Source of the DNA: JALYXS01 sp051003795 | Lineage (GTDB): Bacteria > Acidobacteriota > Terriglobia > Bryobacterales > Bryobacteraceae | DNA length: 13,161 nt | Assembly: GCA_051003795.1 (NCBI GenBank) | Contig: JBPCKZ010000050.1 | Span: 1-13,161 of the forward strand | Direction: 5' to 3' | The notes under the pieces: model-generated | What the model saw: the letters and a program-made list of their open reading frames with translations, nothing else | The model's database searches: none | What the model was told of the DNA's origin: nothing | Translations under genes and position numbers: made by a program | Shown here: piece by piece, positions 6,549 to 13,161 of the stretch | Layout of the letters: every line of letters starts with the position of its first letter | Position numbering within the stretch: position 1 is the stretch's first letter

Positions 6549-7142
6549 ATGGCCTCGCCTTTTATCCCCATCCCGCTCCCTGAACCCTTGCCACCCGGGG
6601 GTGATCTGGAACTGATCGCGGCGATTCTCCGCCGCGATCGGAAGGCCACCGCGGAATTTGTCGCGTTGCATATCGAGGCGCTGTACGGCTATGTGCGCCA
6701 TCGGCTCTTTCCTCGGGGGGACCTTATCGAGGATCTGGTTCAGGAGGTCTTCCTGGCCGCCTGGCAGCAGTTGCCCCTCTTCCGCGGCGAGTCCACGTTA
6801 AGAAATTGGTTGTTGGGGATTGCCCGGCACAAGGTAGAGGATCACTATCGGGCCCAGTTGCGCCACTCCGATGCATGGCCCGAGGATGGGGATGAGGTTC
6901 CGCCGGAGCTGCAATTCGATCCTTGCTGGGATGACGATCTCGATCGCGAAGCCCTCCAGCGGCGGGCCCGCCTCGCGCTTGCCGGCTTGCCCGAGGATTA
7001 CCGGTTCATCCTGCTCTGGCGCTACTGGGACAAGCGCAGCACGAAGGAGATGGCTTCGCTCACGGGCAGAACGGAAAAGGGCGTGGAACGGCTTTTGGCC
7101 CATGCGCGGGAACAGTTCAAAAGGAGATGGGAAGATGAATAA
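6549..7142 (+). CDS. ECF-type RNA polymerase sigma factor
   Basis: 197 aa, the usual size for a group 4 (extracytoplasmic function) sigma factor, which directs RNA polymerase to a small set of promoters. Region 2 spans about residues 34-101 (FVALHIEALYGYVRHR, then DLIEDLVQEVFLAAWQQLPLFRGESTLRNWLLGIARHKVEDHYR, with the core-binding DLVQEVF and the -10-reading helix). A linker with acidic residues and Pro (107-135) leads to region 4, about 138-195: ALAGLPEDYRFILLWRYWDKRSTKEMASLTGRTEKGVERLLAHAREQF, a helix-turn-helix for the -35 element. The N-terminal 20 residues are Pro-rich and variable. No Shine-Dalgarno is clear at ATG 6549, but no better in-frame start precedes region 2. The stop overlaps the next gene by 8 nt, indicating translational coupling to a possible regulator of the sigma factor. 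What it senses is not visible. Confidence 0.95.
   Translation: MASPFIPIPLPEPLPPGGDLELIAAILRRDRKATAEFVALHIEALYGYVRHRLFPRGDLIEDLVQEVFLAAWQQLPLFRGESTLRNWLLGIARHKVEDHYRAQLRHSDAWPEDGDEVPPELQFDPCWDDDLDREALQRRARLALAGLPEDYRFILLWRYWDKRSTKEMASLTGRTEKGVERLLAHAREQFKRRWEDE
7121..7126 (+). promoter_or_regulatory. Strong ribosome binding site inside the sigma gene
   Basis: AAGGAG sits 8 nt before the ATG at 7135, within the last codons of the sigma gene. It fixes the start of the 110-aa downstream protein, which would otherwise be hidden inside a longer open frame beginning at 6871. Confidence 0.85.
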
Positions 7143-7467
7143 CTACGGGTTCGAGGACTGGTTCGAGGGCTTGGCGGAATCGACCGCCCCGGGCCCCAGC
7201 CGTGTCTCTTCCCGATTGAAATCTCGCATCTACTCGGCTCTCATGAGCGCCGAAGCCGCGCAAGGTCCCCTGGCCAGTCTCACCGCGTGCGAAGAGCACG
7301 GCCGTCCACTCTGCCTTTGGGAGCGTCTCGTTCAAATTAGTCCAGTTCCGGAAACAATCAAATCGCTGAATCACTGCTACTTTTGCCACGCCCGATTATT
7401 GGCGGAGCATGTGGAGGGGGCCCCGCTGCCCTGGCGTGGGTGCCCTTACGCGGCTTTCCAAAAATAA
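7135..7467 (+). CDS. Small Cys/His-rich protein coupled to the ECF sigma factor
   Basis: 110 aa, soluble, with no signal peptide or membrane segment. The N-terminal half (FEDWFEGLAESTAPGPSRVSSRLKSRIYSAL) is helical with a basic segment. The C-terminal half carries Cys52, His55, Cys60, His80-Cys81-Tyr-Phe-Cys84-His85, His92 and Cys103 (RGCPYAAF), a spacing that could bind zinc. It is reminiscent of, but not identical to, the HxxxCxxC of zinc-binding anti-sigma factors, since the first histidine position is Ser77. The start is fixed by AAGGAG at 7121-7126, and it overlaps the sigma stop by 8 nt (ATGAATAA). Context suggests a cytoplasmic anti-sigma or redox/metal-responsive partner. I recall similar proteins beside sigma genes in other Acidobacteriota, but I know of no assigned function. 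Confidence 0.82.
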   Translation: MNNYGFEDWFEGLAESTAPGPSRVSSRLKSRIYSALMSAEAAQGPLASLTACEEHGRPLCLWERLVQISPVPETIKSLNHCYFCHARLLAEHVEGAPLPWRGCPYAAFQK

Positions 7468-7643
7468 TACCGGGGGATTCGCCGGCGAGGCGCGACAAAA
7501 AACAGTGAGCTAAATCAGGCGCGCTTGGAGACATGAGCGTTGGATATGGCCAATTGGTTGTGGCCCGGCTGGTATGAGTACTGCGGCTGGGCCCATGCTT
7601 TCTCACCGACAACCTCCTCGCAAGGGGAGCAACCGCAGCAAAT

Positions 7644-7648
7644 AGGAG
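7644..7648 (+). promoter_or_regulatory. Ribosome binding site for the 412-aa secreted protein
   Basis: AGGAG lies 4 nt before ATG 7653, in TAGGAGAAAAATG. It is close but usable and supports this start. The 185 bp between the small Cys/His protein and this gene (7468-7652) show no convincing promoter or terminator, so co-transcription with the sigma pair is open. Confidence 0.7.
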
Positions 7649-7652
7649 AAAA

Positions 7653-8891
7653 ATGAAAGCTCGTTTTCGTGTGCAAGAGTTTAACGTCTACACTGGCCCG
7701 ATCCGTATAACAGTCGTCGCGCTCTCGATTTTGGCGACGATCCCGCTAACGGCTCAACCCGGTCCCGGCCCGATGGGTCCAGGCCCTGGGTGCAACTTGT
7801 TTCCAGCGCCGGCCTCGGTTGGAGCTACGGTCGATCTATCGTACTTTGGACCTCCGCCATCGACGACAAATTCAAGTTTTGTGGGCCCTGTTCAGCTTTT
7901 GAAATCCGGCCAGGTGGACGACGTGAAAGGCACGGTTACGCTCCCCCTGTACAAGGGTTTTCTGAAGGCCGGCGTGTCGGGCCCTAAACGAAAAAACATC
8001 TGGTATATTCTCACCGACGTCAACGACGCGAATGTCGCTTCATTCCTGGGCATCAACTATTCCGCCAAGTTGGGCTTCGGCGGCAGCAGCGCGCGCACCG
8101 CGAACTTCGACGACCAGGGCAATCTGATTTTCGATCAAGGCACGGTCGACTTTTCGCCGGCGCGCGCTATCGCGCCTGGAGCGACGACGCCCTTCCCGCC
8201 CGCGGTTGCGAAGCCCGGCTCCGTGGGAGACGGCGCCTATAACCCGCTAGTTCGCGTGTTGAATGCCGGCGGGATGATCTACAACGCGAGCATGATCGCC
8301 TTCGACGTCGACGAGGGCCAGATTAATTTCCCGACCGGTGGCGTGGACTACAGCAAAGTTCACGACCAGGTGATTGCCATCGATCCATTCAAAGCGACCG
8401 TCACTTTGAACGTAGTCAACGGGTTCAGCTTCGGCCGTCCGATCTGGTATTTGACGCTGGAGGCCAGCATGTCGGTACCCGCGGCGATTGAATCGGTCAC
8501 CTTTGCGCCGGGGTTACAGAGGGAGGTTCTGGGCAAAGACGACAGCTTTTCCAGTCCCGTCGAGCGGCTCTTTCTCGCGATCAACGGACCGGATGGAGGC
8601 TGCGACAATCCCCAACGGCAGGGCTTGAACGCGGCTCTCTCGGACGGTTTCCGTCCGAATAACGTGCTCGGCGGAATCCCGACCATCGCGCCCGACTACA
8701 GCCCCCTGTGGGACGCACAGCCTTACGAATGGACGCCGGACGCCGTTTCCAAGGGCTATCGAGGCCAACTGAGGGAGGAGTTTCAGATCCTCACGCTCGT
8801 TCAAGATGGGATTTTGACGGGTCCGGACGGCGCGAAATTCGGCACCGGCGACTTCATCGTAAACTGTCCTCCCGTGCAGCGGCTAAATTAG
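7653..8891 (+). CDS. Secreted protein of unknown function
   Basis: 412 aa. Residues 1-34 look like a signal peptide with a long N-region (basic residues at 2, 4 and 6, hydrophobic core ITVVALSILATIPL, likely cut at LTA|QPG), followed by a Pro/Gly-rich linker (35-47). The rest is beta-rich with no membrane segment. Notable segments are KNIWYILTDVNDANVASFLG (114-133), GTVDFSPARAIAPG (163-176), FGRPIWYLTLEAS (260-272) and a C-terminal part YSPLWDAQPYEW (349-360), GYRGQLREEFQILTLVQDGIL (368-388), then FIVNCPP (401-407). Only Cys47, Cys317 and Cys405 are present. I recognise this as a recurring type of exported bacterial protein ending in a VNCP motif, but I cannot name a function. It lies downstream of the sigma pair in the same direction and may be its target. 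Its stop overlaps the convergent beta-helix gene by 3 nt. Confidence 0.88.
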   Translation: MKARFRVQEFNVYTGPIRITVVALSILATIPLTAQPGPGPMGPGPGCNLFPAPASVGATVDLSYFGPPPSTTNSSFVGPVQLLKSGQVDDVKGTVTLPLYKGFLKAGVSGPKRKNIWYILTDVNDANVASFLGINYSAKLGFGGSSARTANFDDQGNLIFDQGTVDFSPARAIAPGATTPFPPAVAKPGSVGDGAYNPLVRVLNAGGMIYNASMIAFDVDEGQINFPTGGVDYSKVHDQVIAIDPFKATVTLNVVNGFSFGRPIWYLTLEASMSVPAAIESVTFAPGLQREVLGKDDSFSSPVERLFLAINGPDGGCDNPQRQGLNAALSDGFRPNNVLGGIPTIAPDYSPLWDAQPYEWTPDAVSKGYRGQLREEFQILTLVQDGILTGPDGAKFGTGDFIVNCPPVQRLN

Positions 8892-10279
8892 GGTTCGAAA
8901 GCGGAGGATCGGGGCTCCATTGAGGAGCGCGATCCTTCGCGAGTTACGTGGGCGCTTAGGATCTCCTCGTCGGAGCAATTGTTCCTTCGCACCGTGTTCT
9001 TATTGAGCGAAACGCCCGGCGCCGCTCCAATGCAGCGCGAACTCATCTTGTACCCCGAGATTCGGTTATCTTCGATGACGTTATCGCGCGCGATGTCGGC
9101 GCGCTCGGCTCCCTTGCCGAGATAGATGCCGCTCTTTAGCAACTCCGGCTCAGTCCTGTCGAAATAGCACGTTTCGCAATGCGCCAGGTTTAGGCGCGAT
9201 AGCAGGTTGTGCGCAATCGTGTTTCCCGTCCCGATCACGAAAATCCCGCCGAACAGCGAGCCATCGACTACGTTGTCCTCAATATGGATATTCCGCGACC
9301 GCATATCGGGGTTCGTGTTGTTCATGACGATCGCGTAGCTCCCAAATTTGTAGGCTTCCGGAGACTGGGTGTTGCGGCACGTGTTACCGCGGATTTCGCC
9401 ATCGTGAAACCCGTCCAGGTCAATACACTTGCCGTTCACTTCCTCAAACCGGTTGTGCAGATATTGGCACTGCTCCGTATTCCCCGACGTATCGATACCC
9501 ACCGGAATTGCGTGATGCTCGACATCCACGATCTCTATGGGATAACCAATTTGCTCGCCCTCGTTTTCTTCCACGCGTACGTGCGTGGCATGGCCGATCT
9601 GAATGGCATCCCGCCCGACGTTCAGGAAACGGTTGCCGGCGATTCGGCCTTGCGAATTGCGCGGCGATGTGTAAAGCGAATGCGTCCAGATACCGTTGCC
9701 GCGTATGTTTTTCAGATTGCAATTCAAGACTTCGAAATTGGTTGTGCCTTCTTCAAGCAGGATTCCGCCGGTCGCGTTGTTTCGCTTGGCGAGACTTTGC
9801 GATCCACTGTCTTCGATTCCGGCTCCCTCGATTTGAACTTTGCTGGAATGGCTCACCAGCACGGCGAATCCCGCGACGTTACGGAACTGCACCTTCGAAA
9901 CACCTATGCCCTGGACATTTTCAACCAACAGCCCGTTGTTGGCGGTGAAGCGAGAGAACGGAACGTCGGAGGGAGGCAATCCCGCGGGCCGGGCAAGCTT
10001 TTCACGATTGCCATCAATGACGAAGTTAGTGAAGCGAAGATTTTTGCCGGCGCGAGCGATGAAGATGGCCCGGCCGGAGAAGCGATCGGATGCGCGTAAC
10101 GTGGTTCCGGAGCCGGCGCCGCGGATTTCGAGGTCGTGCGCATCGGAGGGCAGCTCGATCTCCGAGGAAATCTCGACAATGCCGGGCGGGAGCTGCACGA
10201 CGCCGGTACCGGCGCGCACCGTCTGCCGGATCTGTTGCTCGGGACTCGCAACTAGGAGCACCAGCGCCAGCGGAAACAT
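8888..10279 (-). CDS. Secreted right-handed parallel beta-helix protein
   Basis: 463 aa. The N-terminus MFPLALVLLVASP is a short, uncharged signal-like segment, weak as a signal peptide because it lacks a basic N-region. Residues 15-65 match the cap of pectate-lyase-like helices (IRQTVRAGTGVVQLPPGIVEI, then DLEIRGAGSGTTLRA). From about 78 to 436 there are irregular coils of about 22-25 residues with the N-x-F/I and G-I-x-V pattern of PbH1 repeats, e.g. NLRFTNFVIDGN, GIGVSKVQFRNVAGFAVLV, NFEVLNCNLKNIRGNGIW, GRIAGNRFLNVGRDAIQI, HIEDNVVDGSLFGGIFVIG and SLNKNTVRRNN. The fold is typical of polysaccharide lyases, epimerases and surface proteins. I could not identify a catalytic site, so the substrate is unknown. 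The start is constrained: the stop of the methyltransferase gene lies one codon upstream in the same frame. It is the last gene of the - strand run. Confidence 0.88.
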   Translation of the reverse strand: MFPLALVLLVASPEQQIRQTVRAGTGVVQLPPGIVEISSEIELPSDAHDLEIRGAGSGTTLRASDRFSGRAIFIARAGKNLRFTNFVIDGNREKLARPAGLPPSDVPFSRFTANNGLLVENVQGIGVSKVQFRNVAGFAVLVSHSSKVQIEGAGIEDSGSQSLAKRNNATGGILLEEGTTNFEVLNCNLKNIRGNGIWTHSLYTSPRNSQGRIAGNRFLNVGRDAIQIGHATHVRVEENEGEQIGYPIEIVDVEHHAIPVGIDTSGNTEQCQYLHNRFEEVNGKCIDLDGFHDGEIRGNTCRNTQSPEAYKFGSYAIVMNNTNPDMRSRNIHIEDNVVDGSLFGGIFVIGTGNTIAHNLLSRLNLAHCETCYFDRTEPELLKSGIYLGKGAERADIARDNVIEDNRISGYKMSSRCIGAAPGVSLNKNTVRRNNCSDEEILSAHVTREGSRSSMEPRSSAFEP

Positions 10280-10282
10280 CAG

Positions 10283-11530
10283 CTAGGCAACCTCGATCGG
10301 AACGGGAGCGAACTCGCGCGAGCCGAGGCGCATTTCGAGACGATGCAGGCCGGGTCCGGTCGATTCAGGCAGAAAGAAATTGACTTCGAAGCGTTGATTT
10401 AGCGGGTCGGTGCAGAAAATCTCGGGCTGGCGAACCGGCTGCCCGTCGATGCGCGCTTCGAACGATTCGGGCGTCTTCACTTCTTCGAGCGTTACCTTCA
10501 CCGTGCCGCGTTCGATGCGCGTGCCCGAGAGCAAGTTCACGCCGTCGCTCACGGCAAAAATGCGCGGTACGGAAGGGCCCGCAGGAATCACGCGCATCCA
10601 CGCCGCCGGGCAGAGCGGCCGGCCGTTCCATAAGATCTCGACGGGAACCAGACCGGTGCGAACGCCGCGCGGCAGCAGCACATTGAACTGCGAGAGACCA
10701 TCGGCGGGCGGCCCAACGTAGACGCCCGTGGCCTTGGCTCCGTCTATGCGCGCTTCGAGCGAGAGCAGGTCGCAAGTGTCCGGAAGGTTCTCGATCCAGA
10801 ACGAAGCGCACGCGAGCCGGCCTTCGGCTGGCACGGCGTGCTCACCGGTATGCGCGTTCGAGATAGCTCGAATTGTGGCGCGGGCGCTCTTGCGCCACGT
10901 CGTCCACATGTATTGGGTGTCCATGCCATCGAGCGCGAGCACCAGAAACCCGTGCGCGCCCGCAAATTCGGCGACTTCTTCCGCCCCGATGCGAACGCCC
11001 GACCACGTTGTGTACCCCGGAACCGTCTTCGGCAATCCGTTGAGTTGGGCGCGCAGGATGCCACCCGCTTTCAGTACACGGGCCGCCTCGGTAAGGTAGT
11101 GAAAAACAACCTCGCGGCTAGGAATGTGCTGGAAAACCGCGTACGAATAGACGAAATCGAAGTGATTATCGGGGAACGCGGCCAAGCTCGAATCCGGCGC
11201 GTGATGGGGAAATGCATTGGGAACGCCGCGCAGCTTTTCACGGGCGCGGCGAATCATCTCGTCCGAAACATCGACGCCATGAACCTCGTCGAAGTGGCGG
11301 CTCATCGGACGCATCAGGCGGCCGGGACCGCAGCCAATCTCCAACGCGCGCTCCGTCGACGATAACCGTTTCAACTCCGCTTCAAGCGCGCGTACCACGT
11401 CCGCCGCTGTCGCGAAGAATTCTTCGTCGTCCTGATCGCGGCGGCCGAACGCGACGTAGTAATTCGCGTCCTCGCGCGCGCGCTCGTTCCACTCCGAACG
11501 CATTTGCTCGTGAACATCGGAATCTGCCAT
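10283..11530 (-). CDS. Class I SAM-dependent methyltransferase fused to two Ig-like domains
   Basis: 415 aa. Residues about 1-215 form a Rossmann methyltransferase: motif I ALEIGCGPGRLM (62-73), the acidic strand-2 end HGVDVSDEMI (84-93), FDFVYSYAVFQHIPSREV (124-141) and the post-motif RVLKAGGILRAQL (151-163). The second half is unusual. Residues about 238-317 read as a beta-sandwich whose GVYVGPPADGLSQFNVLLP and PRGVRTGLVPVEILWNG stretches resemble the TIGR03437/IPT-type Ig module frequent in Solibacter. Residues about 320-415 look like a second such module, ending GLHRLEMRLGSREFAPVPIEV. There is no signal peptide, so these Ig-like domains are presumably cytoplasmic and may hold a glycan, lipid-linked or protein substrate. 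The substrate is not predictable. It starts 6 nt after aguA and is followed after 3 nt by the beta-helix gene, with no strong ribosome binding site at either junction. Confidence 0.88.
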   Translation of the reverse strand: MADSDVHEQMRSEWNERAREDANYYVAFGRRDQDDEEFFATAADVVRALEAELKRLSSTERALEIGCGPGRLMRPMSRHFDEVHGVDVSDEMIRRAREKLRGVPNAFPHHAPDSSLAAFPDNHFDFVYSYAVFQHIPSREVVFHYLTEAARVLKAGGILRAQLNGLPKTVPGYTTWSGVRIGAEEVAEFAGAHGFLVLALDGMDTQYMWTTWRKSARATIRAISNAHTGEHAVPAEGRLACASFWIENLPDTCDLLSLEARIDGAKATGVYVGPPADGLSQFNVLLPRGVRTGLVPVEILWNGRPLCPAAWMRVIPAGPSVPRIFAVSDGVNLLSGTRIERGTVKVTLEEVKTPESFEARIDGQPVRQPEIFCTDPLNQRFEVNFFLPESTGPGLHRLEMRLGSREFAPVPIEVA

Positions 11531-11536
11531 TCAACG

Positions 11537-12562
11537 CTATTCTAGCTTCGCGGGTTGTTGCTGAGTCATGCAGTGGAGCGCGCCCAGGCCCCAGATCAGT
11601 TCCGTGCAGTTGATGCCGGTCACTTGGCGCGTTGGAAGCAACTCCGCCAGCGTGTTGAGCGCGACCCGGTCTTGCGGGTCGTTGAAAGTGGGCACGAGCA
11701 CAAGCTCGTTCGCGATGTAGAAATTCGCGTAGCTGGCGGGAAGGCGCCGGCCACGGAAGTAGAGCGGAGCGGGCATGGGGAGCGGAACAACTCGCAGCGG
11801 ATATTGCTTCAGGCGCTCGAAATTTTCTCGCAGTGGTTCATAGTTAGTTTCGCCAGGGTCGCTTTCGAGCGCCAGAACCACCGTATCGGCATCGACAAAC
11901 CGCGCGACGTCGTCGATGTGTCCGTGCGTATCGTCTCCGGCGATTCCGCGATTAAGCCAAAGCACGCGATCCGCTCCCAGGTAATCCGATAGGGTCTTTT
12001 CGATCTCGTCGCGCCTCAACCGCGGATTGCGCGCCTGCACGGGACTGAGCAAACACTCTTCGGTGGTCAGCAGCAAGCCGGCGCCATTTACGTCGATGCT
12101 GCCGCCTTCGAGCACCATGTCCGGCGACCACGCTCGCAATTGCAATAACTCCGCCAATCGCGAGGGGATCTCGTCGTCTTGACGATAATTGTCGTATTTG
12201 GCCCAGCCATTAAAACGCCAATTCGCGATGGCGACATCGCCCGCCGCATTCTTAACGAATAGCGGCGCATAGTCGCGGGTCCACGCGCGATCCGTTGGAT
12301 AGCAGTGAAACGCGACCGCGGACATTTGGGCCCCGGCGCGGCGGAGAACACGTCTGGCTCGATTTTCCAACTCGGAATTTTGAACCAGGATATTTACGCG
12401 TTCCACTTGCGAAAGCTTGCGCACGATTTCGGCGTAAACCCAAGGAATCGGCGTGAAGCGCCCCGGCCAGTCCTCGCGCTCGTGCGGCCAGGCAATCCAG
12501 GTGGCCTCATGCGGCTCCCACTCGGCGGGCATGCGAAACCCAAGCGCGCGCGGCGTGAGCAT
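11537..12562 (-). CDS. aguA: Agmatine deiminase
   Basis: 341 aa, the usual length for agmatine iminohydrolase of the PAD_porph (bacterial-type deiminase) family, which converts agmatine to N-carbamoylputrescine and ammonia. Landmarks are RMPAEWEPHEATWIAWPH (10-27), AWTRDYAPLFV (93-103), LEGGSIDVNG (151-160), the His/Asp site GDDTHGHIDD (209-218), and the nucleophile Cys331 in GALHCMTQQQPA close to the C-terminus. All expected catalytic residues are present. The ATG (12562-12560) shares one base with the aguB stop (TGATG), the classic coupled arrangement. The neighbouring amidase makes agmatine a much better substrate guess than peptidyl-arginine. It works in the cytoplasm in the arginine-agmatine-putrescine route; the arginine decarboxylase is not in the window. 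Confidence 0.96.
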   Translation of the reverse strand: MLTPRALGFRMPAEWEPHEATWIAWPHEREDWPGRFTPIPWVYAEIVRKLSQVERVNILVQNSELENRARRVLRRAGAQMSAVAFHCYPTDRAWTRDYAPLFVKNAAGDVAIANWRFNGWAKYDNYRQDDEIPSRLAELLQLRAWSPDMVLEGGSIDVNGAGLLLTTEECLLSPVQARNPRLRRDEIEKTLSDYLGADRVLWLNRGIAGDDTHGHIDDVARFVDADTVVLALESDPGETNYEPLRENFERLKQYPLRVVPLPMPAPLYFRGRRLPASYANFYIANELVLVPTFNDPQDRVALNTLAELLPTRQVTGINCTELIWGLGALHCMTQQQPAKLE

Positions 12563-13161
12563 CAGACAAGCATGCGATTGAGAATCGGCGCGTACGCGTC
12601 AATGCGGCGGTCGCGCAGAAACGGCCAGTTGCGGCGCGTTTCCTCGATCAGGCGCGGATCGCATTCCACGACAAGAATCTCTTCGCGATCGTGCGGCGCT
12701 TCGGCCAACACTCGCCCGAACGGGTCGGCCACAAACGACGCGCCCCAGAATTCGATCCCGCGATCCGGCGGGCCTTCGAATCCGACGCGGTTAGCCGCGG
12801 CGACATAGATTCCGTTCGCGATGGCATGCGAGCGCTGGATGGTGCGCCAGGCATCGTGCTGCGCTTCGCCGAATTCCGCTTTCTCCGCGGGATGCCAGCC
12901 AATGGCGGTTGGATAAAACAAGATATTCGCTCCGCTCAAAGCCGCGAGACGGGCCGCTTCGGGGTACCACTGATCCCAGCAAACCAGCGTGGCAATGCGG
13001 CCGAAACGTGTATCGAAGCCGCAGAAACCGAGATCGCCCGGCGTGAAATAGTATTTTTCGAAATACAGCGGATCGTCGGGGATGTGCATTTTGCGATAGA
13101 GGCCGAGCAGCGAACCATCGGCATCGAGAATCGCGGCCGTATTGTGATAGACACCCGCGGC
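12562..13161 (-). CDS. aguB: N-carbamoylputrescine amidase, C-terminal part
   Basis: The gene is cut by the right edge: 199 of about 290 residues are present and the frame is open to base 13161, so the internal ATG at 13089 is not the start. It belongs to the nitrilase/carbon-nitrogen hydrolase superfamily and hydrolyses N-carbamoylputrescine to putrescine, CO2 and ammonia. Visible are the catalytic lysine in LYRKMHIPDDP, the plant/bacterial AguB signature YFEKYYFTPGD, and the nucleophile cysteine in LVCWDQWYPEAAR. Substrate-class motifs IGWHPAEKAEFGEAQHDAW and IQRSHAIANGIYVAAANRVG follow, ending LRDRRIDAYAPILNRMLV. The catalytic glutamate lies outside the window. It is the first visible gene of the - strand run and is translationally coupled to aguA by a 1-nt overlap. 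Confidence 0.95.
   Translation of the reverse strand, partial: AAGVYHNTAAILDADGSLLGLYRKMHIPDDPLYFEKYYFTPGDLGFCGFDTRFGRIATLVCWDQWYPEAARLAALSGANILFYPTAIGWHPAEKAEFGEAQHDAWRTIQRSHAIANGIYVAAANRVGFEGPPDRGIEFWGASFVADPFGRVLAEAPHDREEILVVECDPRLIEETRRNWPFLRDRRIDAYAPILNRMLV

Noticed and set aside
6871..7134. Longer version of the Cys/His protein starting at 6871
   Set aside because: That segment overlaps sigma region 4 in another frame, while AAGGAG at 7121 places the start at 7135.
7375..7389. CYFCH in the small protein as a heme c attachment site (CxxCH)
   Set aside because: The protein has no signal peptide, so it would not reach the cytochrome c assembly machinery; zinc binding with the other Cys/His residues is more likely.
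7525..7550. Possible promoter TTGGAG ... TATGGC before the 412-aa secreted protein
   Set aside because: The spacing is 14 nt and both hexamers are poor; chance matches of this quality are expected.
9209..10099. A 296-codon open frame on the + strand opposite the beta-helix gene
   Set aside because: The opposite strand encodes regular PbH1 coils with a convincing fold; this frame shows no domain or initiation signal and reflects the codon pattern of its partner.

Overview
The window is about 13.2 kb of GC-rich, densely coded bacterial chromosome. I read it as a member of the Acidobacteriota, probably near Solibacter/Bryobacter. This rests on three things: an Ig-like module resembling the TIGR03437 C-terminal domain that is so common in Solibacter, a dispersed palindromic repeat built on GAGCCGTGACCGTAAG/GGAGCGG of a kind I associate with that lineage, and a small Cys/His-rich protein paired with an ECF sigma factor. 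The placement is an inference from memory, not a computed result. No tRNA, rRNA, CRISPR array, transposase or phage gene is visible.

Left part (1-2961). The C-terminal half of a CzcA/CusA-type RND efflux pump enters from the left edge on the + strand. It ends 4 bp from the stop of a KDPG-aldolase-family gene on the - strand. That gene forms a tight pair with an upstream gene for a secreted SIMPL (DUF541) protein. The aldolase homologue has Arg at the position of the Schiff-base lysine, which is the most notable single-residue oddity here.

Middle (3006-6142). A complete thrS (threonyl-tRNA synthetase) is divergent from the SIMPL gene. It is followed by a hairpin with a short T run and then by a UvrC/Cho-like protein. 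That protein keeps the GIY-YIG-like, four-cysteine and UVR parts of UvrC but has no room for the second nuclease and helix-hairpin-helix domains.

Repeat island (6143-6548). This 406-bp gene-free stretch holds at least three copies or part-copies of one palindromic element, including a perfect 29-bp inverted pair and a direct repeat.

Sigma region (6549-8891). An ECF sigma factor overlaps by 8 bp a 110-aa Cys/His-rich protein, a possible regulator of the sigma factor. A 412-aa secreted protein of unknown function follows on the same strand.

Right part (8888-13161, - strand). A compact run of four genes reads aguB (cut by the right edge), aguA, a methyltransferase fused to two Ig-like domains, and a secreted parallel beta-helix protein. 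Junctions are a 1-nt overlap, 6 nt and 3 nt, so this looks like one operon. AguA and AguB together convert agmatine to putrescine by way of N-carbamoylputrescine. The last two genes have no evident role in that pathway.
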